From contig NC_020172.2 of the NCBI RefSeq assembly GCF_000224145.3, positions 3,021,557-3,085,556 of the forward strand: a stretch of DNA of 64,000 nt, read 5' to 3'. The stretch comes from Ciona intestinalis. Lineage: Eukaryota; Chordata; Ascidiacea; Phlebobranchia; Cionidae. Within the stretch, counting starts at the first letter, position 1. Every line of letters starts with the position of its first letter. Under the pieces are notes generated by a model, which saw only the letters and a list, made by a program, of their open reading frames with translations, was not told where the DNA came from and did not search any database. The translations under genes and the position numbers were made by a program. Positions 12,001-19,500 of the stretch are shown piece by piece.

Positions 12001-14414
12001 ATTACCTTGGTATATTTTAGACGCACCAACTGGCAACAACAGGCTTCTTATGGCTGCATTACTAGCTGTGGCTGGTGCGGTCCTTATATTTGTCACATGC
12101 GTGGGTATATGCTGCTGCTTCAAGCGTAGGAGAAAGAAGAGAGAAAAAGAGAAAAGAGCAGCGAGGAGCGAAAACGAAAGGTATATTGAGTTTGTATCAT
12201 CCTACTAAGTTCGCGCTAAACCGCTCGTCTTTTTAAACCGCTAGGGTTCGTGGGTAATCAAACATGTAGTTCACAAAAGGTTAAACGGTTTGTTAACTGT
12301 TACATTGCATAAATCTAAAACAGCTCTCAAAGAAATTTTATTTTGGCGTGGCTAGAACAAAATACTGTTTCGTATGTAATCAAACATGTAGTTTAGATTA
12401 AACAGTTCATGAATATTTCAAAAAATAACTCACAGAAGTTTTATTTTGACGTGACCAATCCTATTATATATATCTATACATATACAGCTTAAACTTGTGT
12501 GTGTCCTTGGGCAAGACACATAACGGCAATTGCTCCAACCCAGTGGTCAGTAATAGGTTGTCCAAATTATTCATCAGACAAAATTCCAAAAAGTAATCAC
12601 CCACAATGGCCACAAAGTAACATACATGGTAATTCGTAAGCTGGCACGAGGTGTATGAACACCAGTGTTATAACGAATGTCGTTCTTGGCCACGCGTGAA
12701 TAAGGCAACATTACATTCATAATGAAACGGTATTTACAACATAAAACAACGAAAAAACTTTTACGTAGCAGAAAATCTAAAAACTTCGGAAATTTTGGGT
12801 TGGCTTGGCCCAACACCTGTTTATACTTAGCTTTGCGTGGGCTTAAAACTATCTGTTGTCCAAAAACACGTCAGAGGATAAAGGAACTGATCCAACATTA
12901 TACCGTACGCTCTTGTCGTATCAGATTACAATACAGTATTGTGTCGTAATTTCCGTTTAATAAAATACCCACACGGTCGTATAGTAGTATTCTGCAAGTT
13001 GACTATAAAAAGCACCAGTTTGTCTTTTTTGTTGCTGCTACCATTGTGTCTGTATGTGTCATTTGATAGGACGTTTAACGGCAATTGCTGCAAGCCAGTT
13101 GCCTTTTTGGGTTGTCTAAATTGTCAGCCATATTTTACACAAAAAATCACCGACAAAGTTACATACGTGGTGACTCGTAAGCTGACACGAGGTGTACGAA
13201 ACTGAAGATTCGTGTTATAACGACTATCGTGACCCCGCTGTGCGAGGATAAATAAGTTACATTCATTCATTCACCACATTTTATACGTTTCCAGTTATAC
13301 GGATAGCGACTTCAGCGACTCGAGCTCTGATGACGATAATAATGACGTCACAATACGTCAAGTGACGTCACACAAGCAAGTAACAACGGTCAATGAAAAT
13401 GGAGCAAATTCAAATATATCTTTGATACCAAAGCAAAGTAAAGGTATATAACATTTTACATTTCAATAATAATATTATAATAATAACTTTATTCGTCTCT
13501 TCGATTACGGTAGCGAACATTTAGAAATATTTCAAACGAAAGAACAGGATATATAGCGACAAAACAACAGTTGTTAAAACACGCTTACACCTAAGAACAG
13601 ATTTACAATTAATTAGAAAAAAATAAGCGTGGCCGCTACACCTAGCAGACAAACGAGCCATTTATGTTTAATTATATCCTTTATAATATCACTTATAAAT
13701 AACATACGTTAGGGTAAGATGTTTTATGTTTTTATTCTCTTTTATCATACCATTTGGTGGTATATAAATAACGTTTACAAAATGATATACCAGCATCCTC
13801 ACGACTCCCATAGATCGTTGTTAATTGTTTAAAACACGATATTTGGATACTACGTGCCAAAGGTGGTCCCCCTCCCCCCACCCTACTCAATACATATTCT
13901 CGTGTGCTGGGCGACCAATTGCTCCCAGTATACTGTGGCTTAATGACCTCATGCCCTTTGACCAGGAACCAGATATATTATTTAGTTTTGACTCAGTTTT
14001 ACCTCTGCAGATATAAAGAAACACGAGCCTCCAAAAGAAAGCGTCCCGCAGTCGATTTACGTCAACAAAAACGTCATAAAAAAAGACGTCACCGAAAATG
14101 ACGTCACCGACACACCCCCGTCTCCAATTCCAAAAAGAATGCTCGATGACGTAGAAGGGGAAACCCCTCCGCCTCTGCCAATACGAACAACAACATTGAA
14201 ACTGGAGAAAAATGATGAAGAAATTCCCCCGGCTCCATTGCCAAGGCTATCCAAAGCGCGCACGAAATCCGCACACAGAAACAGCGGCGATACCACGTCA
14301 CAGAAAGTGACGTCACGCCCAGGCAAACGGTCACGAATCGCTCACTTGCAAAATAACAAAATTTCTGGGAAGCGTTTCCAGGTTCCTACACCGAGCGATT
14401 CCTCAGTAAAGTGA
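17..14414 (+). CDS. SEA/EGF/FN3 mosaic type I membrane protein (5' end outside window)
   Basis: Exons: 17-148, 858-1001, 1425-1574, 1994-2158, 2680-2792, 3256-3344, 3472-3596, 3878-4030, 4420-4644, 5171-5350, 6189-6292, 6533-6635, 6729-6860, 7395-7622, 7850-7931, 8144-8247, 9006-9121, 9760-9930, 10134-10251, 10526-10675, 10947-11066, 12021-12180, 13295-13443, 14011-14414 (stop TGA). All junctions have GT/AG and phases agree throughout, giving about 1,205 visible residues. The module SEA then EGF recurs four times, with FN3 domains after the first two. A single hydrophobic helix followed by an Arg/Lys-rich stretch makes it a type I membrane protein, so the modules face outside. SEA plus EGF is typical of mucin-like, glycan-rich surface proteins; the exact orthologue is not recognised. 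The first exon is acceptor-bounded, so the start codon lies upstream of the window. Confidence 0.85.
180..335 (+). mobile_element. Short retroelement of the CCACGCTT / TTCGCTATC family
   Basis: Begins CAGCCACGCTTTG and ends GATCTTCGCTATTG then TTCGAAGAAATAA. Full copies (see 13470) end in an ATT-rich tail, as SINEs of the tailed type do. Confidence 0.6.
351..495 (+). mobile_element. tRNA-headed SINE, 5' half
   Basis: Degenerate A box TGGCTTAGTGG and B box GGTTCAGTTC. Family consensus: head GCCGTGGCATAGTGGTTAGC, middle AACGGCAATTGCTCCAACCC, tail GGTAACTCGTAAGCTGGCAC, end GTTACATTCATTC. Confidence 0.7.
604..803 (+). mobile_element. MITE, Cimi-1-like
   Basis: Full copy with termini TATAGTAGAGGGGGG and CCCCCACCCTACTATA. 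Consensus for the family: ends TATAGTAGGGTGGGGAAGAT and its complement, inner marker CCCATTTGGTAGTAAACAAA, ~200 bp. Confidence 0.85.
1079..1365. repeat. Diverged tandem duplication in gene 1 intron
   Basis: Two copies about 193 bp apart, each starting CATATTAATAG and reaching CTGTTATG; roughly 75 percent alike by eye. Confidence 0.6.
2266..2395 (-). mobile_element. SINE tail
   Basis: Reverse 3' part (TAACACGGGTGTTCTGTTTC, then GTTACCACGTGTGTAAC). Confidence 0.7.
2409..2605. repeat. Tandem duplication (~109 bp) in gene 1 intron
   Basis: Copies start at 2409 and about 2518 with ACTAGGT(T/C)TTA, contain a pyrimidine-rich core and TCTATAATATCT, and end near AAGTTTGG. Confidence 0.7.
3605..3802 (-). 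mobile_element. SINE, 5' half
   Basis: Reverse copy ending in a complementary A box (CCACTCTGCCACAGCGC). Confidence 0.75.
4176..4305 (-). mobile_element. SINE tail
   Basis: Reverse 3' part with TCATACACCTTGTGCC and TGTAACATTGTGGGC. Confidence 0.7.
4738..4905. repeat. Decayed copies of the exon end at 4644
   Basis: The end of exon 4420-4644 with its donor is echoed at 4738-4775 (AATTATGTTTTTCAAGACAA then AAAGGTGT) and at 4884-4905 (GATTTGGATTATGTTT). Confidence 0.6.
5417..5680. repeat. Decayed copies of the exon end at 5350
   Basis: The last ~20 nt of exon 5171-5350 plus donor recur at 5421-5450 (CCTGTTTAAGTCAGAATAAG) and 5641-5668 (CCTGTTCAAGTTAGAATAAG), each followed by ATTATCGCTTTT or a variant. 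Confidence 0.7.
5781..5976 (+). mobile_element. MITE, Cimi-1-like
   Basis: Left end ATAGTAGAGTGGGGAAG; right end degenerate (GTGTCTTACTCCGCAG). Confidence 0.8.
6862..7316. mobile_element. Nested pair of (ATT)-tailed retroelements
   Basis: A minus copy at 6862-6955 resumes at 7224-7316 (ATAGCGTCAAAACAATAGTT); a plus copy at about 7045-7222 lies between, ending in four ATTC repeats. Confidence 0.65.
7659..7800 (+). mobile_element. MITE, truncated
   Basis: Left part only (AGGATGGGGTAAGATGG, then the CCCATTTGGTAGTAAACAAA marker); right end lost. Confidence 0.65.
8383..8655 (+). mobile_element. SINE, degenerate full length
   Basis: A box GTGGCTCAGTGGTTAGG is clear; B box lost; middle CAACCCAGTGGTCACTAATG kept. 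Confidence 0.75.
8732..8932 (+). mobile_element. MITE, Cimi-1-like
   Basis: Full copy, AAGTAGGGTGGGGAAGATGG to TACCCTACATTACTATA, in the gene 1 intron before 9006. Confidence 0.85.
9205..9530. mobile_element. Two SINE fragments, tail to tail
   Basis: 9205-9375 is a plus copy lacking its head; 9393-9530 is a minus tail. They form an inverted pair in a gene 1 intron. Confidence 0.7.
9608..9760. repeat. Duplicated intron end and splice acceptor before exon 9760
   Basis: CTAGTATTAACTTC followed by CATTTTACAGTTAAAC occurs at 9608-9638 and at 9733-9765. Both AG are usable; the upstream one would add 42 codons with no stop. Confidence 0.75.
10008..10055 (-). mobile_element. SINE tail fragment
   Basis: TAACACGGTGTTCTGTTTC and preceding bases only. 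Confidence 0.5.
10685..10815. repeat. Cryptically simple intron segment
   Basis: About 130 bp of imperfect 10-12-bp repeats built on CATGATTTCATT and GATTTTGTTGAT, starting ten bases after the exon donor at 10676. Confidence 0.55.
11186..11493 (+). mobile_element. SINE, full length (copy 1 of a tandem pair)
   Basis: Complete head with A and B boxes (GCCGTGGCATAGTGGTTAGC; GGGTTCATGGC) and full tail ending in repeated CATT. Confidence 0.9.
11631..11912 (+). mobile_element. SINE, full length (copy 2 of a tandem pair)
   Basis: Sister of the copy at 11186, with B box GGGTTCAAGGC and a short deletion before AATCACCC. Confidence 0.9.
11918..11996 (-). mobile_element. MITE, half copy
   Basis: Only the marker half (TTTGTTCACTACCAAATGG) and the terminus CTCCACACTACTAT remain. 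Confidence 0.65.
12496..12719 (+). mobile_element. SINE, 5'-truncated
   Basis: Starts at TGTGTCCTTGGGCAAGAC and keeps the complete tail. Confidence 0.8.
13036..13273 (+). mobile_element. SINE, 5'-truncated
   Basis: Starts in the middle part and ends GTTACATTCATTCATTC, 20 bp before the exon acceptor at 13295. Confidence 0.8.
13470..13652 (-). mobile_element. (ATT)-tailed retroelement, full copy
   Basis: Tail TAATAATAACTTTATTCGTC, core CGACAAAACAACAGTTGTTA, start AAGCGTGGCCGCTACACCT. Reference copy of this family in the window. Confidence 0.75.
13708..13890 (+). mobile_element. MITE, TAAGATG subfamily
   Basis: Left end GTTAGGGTAAGATG; right end CCCCCCCACCCTACT; in the last intron of gene 1. 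Confidence 0.75.
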
Positions 14415-14472
14415 CGGCCATTTTCGCGTTAGTTTTGTAACATGAATAAGCAAATTTTGCATTCTTGTTTAT

Positions 14473-14660
14473 ATTACTGTGGGGCAGACAGGACACCTTT
14501 AGCTTATAAAATCTAAATATCCGGATCGTGTAAACAATTAACAATGGTCTATGGGAGTCTTGAAGATACGGTTTTATAATTCTTTAAATGTTTTATATTT
14601 ACTCCCAAATGGAACGAGAAAATACAGCGAAAAGCTGTCCCATCTTACCCCACCTTACTA
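14473..14660 (-). mobile_element. MITE, Cimi-1-like
   Basis: Reverse orientation, downstream of the gene 1 stop; ends CTGTGGGGCAGACAGG and CTTACCCCACCTTACTA. Confidence 0.8.
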
Positions 14661-15102
14661 AAACACGCGCCAGAGACAAAGACGTGCTTATGCAGAGAGT
14701 ATTACGTGTGTGAGCTTCCTTATATTAAATCAATATATATATTGCCACAGTGCTGACTCCTGCGCTTCCCATGCTAACTCCTACGGGCTAAAATGTTGCC
14801 ACATATGACTCGCGTAGAATTCGTTGGTTATGTAATACGTTTATGCTGTTTGTGTGCATACGTAGCAGTAATACTTTGCCAGCTTAGTCTCACCGTTTCA
14901 CGGAAGAGTTCTAAGTAAAAAACGGTCGGGGATGGGACTTTCTAAGCATCGTCTGCATAGTGTCGAACCTTAAACAGTTCAAATTAATTGCATTCCGTCT
15001 TACATGGTTATTATGTTAAATACGCGAGAAAGTTTAGGTTTCAAATGGTAAAAAATTTCAAAGAAATTTTAAGATTTATCTTAAACTTAGGAAGTTCGTT
15101 TA

Positions 15103-15294
15103 TATAGTAGGGTGGGGAAAGATAGGGCACCTTTTCTTTCCATTTTCTTGTACAATTTAGTAGTAAATAATAACATTCAAAGAATTATAAACCGTTTTCA
15201 TACGATTCTCATGGACCGTTGTTAAATGTTTAAAATAAGACCAGGATATTTGGATATTATGTGAAAAAGGTGTCCCATATTCCCTCACTGTATC
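15103..15294 (+). mobile_element. MITE, Cimi-1-like
   Basis: Left end TATAGTAGGGTGGGGAAAG; right end decayed (TCCCTCACTGTATCAT). Confidence 0.8.
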
Positions 15295-15688
15295 ATGTTT
15301 CTATTGGTGTTGTCTAATTAGATCTATGTACGTTTTATAGGACTTGGCACGTATTTTTGGTTTTGCTGTCAACTAATTTCGGCGGTGGTGACTTGAGGTT
15401 TGTTCTGTAGTTATAATAACGAATATTAGTTTGTTTATAATACGGTTAGAGCATGAGGTTTTTTCCATTGAAAATGTTCGGTTTTAGTAAAAAGAGACCT
15501 CTAAATTTAACCGGAGAACGTATACAGACTTCAAAGTGTGGTTGGCTTCTATTCAGACCACGATTTGTGTTTTGCTCATCAGTCATTTCCTACATCAGCA
15601 TGCCAATCAAACGTTTGTACTGTTTTAACTTAAAGGTAGACAAAAGCTGCAGCCAATGTCATTGATATACTTTGTTCACAGTGTTCAG

Positions 15689-15812
15689 TAGGTGTTATAA
15701 GGAAACACGAGATAGTATAGACAAGTTTTCAGTGTAGTAGACTGTTGTTGTTTAGATTTTCTTTTCCCAGAAGGCGTTATAAGAAAACACGAGATCGGTT
15801 AAGTTTTGAGTG
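15689..15812. repeat. Spaced direct repeat upstream of the receptor gene
   Basis: GTTATAAGGAAACACGAGAT at about 15692 and GTTATAAGAAAACACGAGAT at about 15776, each followed by a short AAGTTTT(C/G)AGTG. Function unknown. Confidence 0.6.
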
Positions 15813-16524
15813 AAATTACGCATGGGTTTTGGTATTCAGTTACATTGCGTAGGCTATACTTATTGTCAATATATATACATATACAGTGTATAACCCTTTC
15901 GACGTTGCTTAGTTGATTTGTTGGCGGTGTTCCTGTTATTTAGTCGCACCCACGTCAGTATAATTTGGTTTTGCTGTACGCTACGTCATCTAGTTTCCTG
16001 CAGTAAATTGAGAAAAGCAGTGCAAGTCAACGGTGCACAGGTATTAGACACGGCATGTCGCTGTGTGGGCTCTTATGGATATGGAACCACACGTATTTTC
16101 CTTTGTGTTTAAAAGTAAATCTGCAGGCTTAGCGTCATTATAGGTTTTTAGTAGCCTAACAAAAAGATATGGCTGTATAGCTATATGCTAGCGTTGATTT
16201 GGTATACAAAATAGATATTACAGTATATTGCAATTTACTTGAATATTAAGCTAATCGGTGAAAGCGGCCATTAGTGCATCAAAATACGTGTCGAATGATT
16301 TAATTCGTGACTTGGCGTTAAGGAGGCACAGAAAAAGTTTTAGCGACAACATTAATCAGTTTTGACACTGCAAATGTCGTGACTAATTTTTTATTCTTTT
16401 CTGAGACACGTTGCATCAGTTGGGCTAACTGTTTTGGTTTTCTAAGGCAGACCGCACATTTGCGTTGTATATGTTTTCTTTGAGGATACAGTAATTATTG
16501 AAACTGAATTACGAAGACCAAACT

Positions 16525-19500
16525 ATGATCGTTGCTTTATTTTTACTATTTTTTGTTTCGTCTGGATATTCCGCAAGCATACCGACAAGTAAGTCATTGT
16601 TGAATACACAGTTTGTGAATGTGCTATGTAATAAGGTTTTCCGTTTATATAGTCAGATGGGGGAAGATGGGACACCTTTTCAGGATATTATTTTAGGATA
16701 TTCGGGTATTATGTGCTAAAGGTGTCTCATTTTCCCCACCTTGCTAAAAATGTGATTAGGAAATAGTGCTGCTAACGGTATCTTACTCCACAGTACTGAA
16801 TATTTTACCCTTCGTTCATTGTTTTTTTCTTCGTAACGTAAGGACAGTGTTGTATACTCACCAAAAAAACTAAAAATAACCAAATAACGTTATGAAATCC
16901 AATTTTCAGTTTATATAACTTGAATGTGACTTTGGTCAGAGTGAAAACAGATCGGAAATTCACGCACAAAACATACGCAACAACACCAAAACGATCCTAA
17001 AGTAGCCTACAGTAACTTTAGCGGTCTTTTTGATACTTTTACTGGTGCTACCAATCTAAAGTATGGACACTGTACTAACTTTTTTACGAAAAAGCAAAAC
17101 TTAACGAAAGAAAAAACAGGTGTTGGCAACTTCTTAGCGGACACGAGATGTACAGTATAGGGTGGGGGAAGATGGGACAATTTTTATTCTATTTTACCAA
17201 CCCATTTGGTAGTGAACAAAGAACATTCATCGTATTATAAAACCGTATTCTCACAACTCTCATAGACCGTTGTTAATTGTTTAAAACACGATCAGGATAT
17301 TATGTGCTAAAAGTGACCCGTTTCCCCCCACCCTAATATAATAATTAAAAAACCCTTCTCTTAGCACTATAGTTGCGCAGGACTCGCTAAACGTTTATTT
17401 TATATTGCGCATTACGTTCGGTACGTAAGCTTAATGACGTATACTTGCATAGTTTTTAAAAAACTTTATTTTTAGATGCGGTTTTCATAGCGAAAGGACA
17501 GTACCGCTATACAGCTGAACTTCCAAGCAACATTTCGGTAGGAGCCTCCATTCCGGATGGGTTTCAAAATTTTTCGGTATCTTTCGAAAGTGGTTGTTAT
17601 AACACCACGGAAGGTTTCGTGCAAATAACATATCCGGATTCATCCGAAGTCCTAACTGTATATTGTGTCTACACATGGGGCTTCTATGTCGTCACAAACC
17701 AAACGGTGTTCAACTGGACCTTGTACTCAACCGCAGGTAATTTATTTAACTGTATCGTCACAGTGTATTCTTTTACCTTAAATTTATTATTATATAACAT
17801 TTAAAGGGCAGTACGCCTATTTGATGTGAGTTTTTGCTGATTTATTTAAGGAATAATGGCGTAATACCTATATGTGGTAACTCGTAAGTGGCCACGAGGT
17901 GTATTTGAAACACATACCCGTGTTATAACAATTGTCTTTGTCCCGTCATAGGAGGATAAAACAAGTCGCACTCATTCATTTTAAACATATAGTAGGGTGG
18001 GGAAAGATGGGACGTCTTTTCATTCTATTTTCCCCTCCCATTTGGTAGTAAACAAAGAACTTTTAAATAATTACAAAGCTGTACCCTCACGACTCCTATA
18101 GACCGTTGTTACTTGTTTAAAACACAATCAGTGTATTTGGATATTATGTGCTAAAGGTTTCCCGTCTACCCCACTCTACTGTACAGTTCGTTTTCGGTTT
18201 TGTATGTTTGTACATCGAATACCAACTACACGGTTACGTAACGTGATTTTCAAAGAAATCTCGCTTCACACAAAATACCGACCTTAAATTTAACCTCTAT
18301 TACAGACACTGATGACTGCTATCCAAGGCCTTGCCAGCATTGTGGTAATGGCACGGATCTACTTCGAGATTACACTTGCGCGTGCCCTGTTGGTTTTCCA
18401 AGGGAAAAACTGCTCAATAAGTAAACTATATGACTGGTATTAAACACAGAACATGTAAAAACCTCTGAAGTTTGTTTTGTTCGTAACGGTGTACTGATGT
18501 ATTTGTTCCGACCGTTAAATTCCTACCGTGCGCTACTGCGCATGCGTAATAGGTCAGAACAAATACATACGAGGTCTACGAAACGTGGACCGACTGATAA
18601 ACGTTCCGGGGCAAAATAATATTAAACATTACTGCCCGGAACACATTTAATGGTCGGAACAAATATATCACGATGTCGACATGTTTTTTTACTAACTATA
18701 GGGATGCAAATATGTTTAATGTATCTTGTATAACGACCTGTAGTTCATAACTGTTAACTTCCGTTTACTCGGTAGTGTGTATTTTTGTGATTATCGTTAT
18801 ACAGTAAATAATGTATAAAAAAAGCAAGCTGGGGTAAAATGAGACATTTCCATTTTTATCGTCTCGTTTGGTGGAAAACAAAGAATATTCACACAGATTT
18901 TTATAACCGTAGTCCGGCGACTCTAAAAGGGCGATAATAATTGTTGTTCAAAAAACGATCAGGAAATATGGGGTTTAGGTGATTACGGTATTCCATATTA
19001 CCCCACAATACTATATGTTACGTTGGACCACGGCCTACTAGAGATATGTCTAGTAAGCCGTGGTTGCACTGGTGCCTAAGTATAAAACTGCAACACAGAT
19101 ATAGACGACTGTGCGCCTTCACCGTGTAGCTACAACTCTACGTGTGTGGATCTGATCAATGGATATTACTGCATTTGTCCGCCTGGATTAAACGGAACCA
19201 ACTGTTCAATTAGTAAGTTATATAATTTAAAAATTTTAAAGTTACATACTTGGTAACTCGTAAGCTGGTACGAGGTGTATGAATCAGAACACCTGTGTTT
19301 AATGACTGTCCTTTTCCAGCGACGCGAGGATATAGTAAGTTACATTCATATCATATTTTGTTACTAATGAAGAATCCTATTACGTTACCAGACGTGGACT
19401 ACCCATATTTTTCAAGTGTAGGCGAATTTTGGAATTTTTACATTGTTTGTGTTGGCCAACTCTTATAATAATCCAAACTCCCACGTCATAATAGGACTTC

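Larger units (their letters stand above)
13343..14315. repeat. TGACGTCA palindromes in coding exons of gene 1
   Basis: TGACGTCA at 13343-13350, 13363-13370, 14099-14106 and 14308-14315, with near matches (AGACGTCA, ACGTCA) between them. They are read in frame as Asp-Val-Thr or Val-Thr-Ser. The octamer is the core of the cAMP response element. Confidence 0.75.
12021..14414 (+). other. Gene 1 transmembrane helix and cytoplasmic tail
   Basis: Exon 12021-12180 encodes a helix rich in Ala, Leu, Val and Ile ending GICCC, followed by FKRRRKKREKEKR: a stop-transfer signal, so what follows is cytoplasmic. Exon 13295-13443 is acidic and serine-rich (SDFSDSSSDDDNND), a likely kinase target. The last exon (14011-14414) is rich in Lys, Asp and Pro, with TPPSPIP and TPPPLP as possible SH3 ligands. 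Its codons contain several TGACGTCA palindromes, read as Asp-Val-Thr. Confidence 0.8.
14415..16524. other. Intergenic region between genes 1 and 2
   Basis: About 2.1 kb. It holds the 3' UTR of gene 1 (no canonical AATAAA seen before the first MITE), MITEs at 14473-14660 and 15103-15294, a spaced direct repeat at 15689-15812, and the presumed promoter and 5' UTR of the receptor. No convincing exon was found; short open frames such as 15918-16112 have no coding character. Confidence 0.6.
16525..17736 (+). other. Receptor signal peptide and novel N-terminal domain
   Basis: Exon 16525-16588 encodes a 21-residue leader with the core [15 protein letters not shown]. Exon 17476-17736 encodes about 87 residues with two cysteines, several N-glycosylation sequons (NIS, NFS, NTT, NQT, NWT) and alternating hydrophobic residues suggesting a beta-sandwich. 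I do not recognise this domain. Confidence 0.7.

Noticed and set aside
14057..14334. Overlapping minus-strand frames opposite the last exon of gene 1
   Set aside because: Shadow frames of a Lys/Asp/Pro-rich exon with regular codon bias.
15453..16112. Possible upstream exons or a small gene before the receptor
   Set aside because: No signal peptide, domain or splice consensus; composition fits non-coding DNA.
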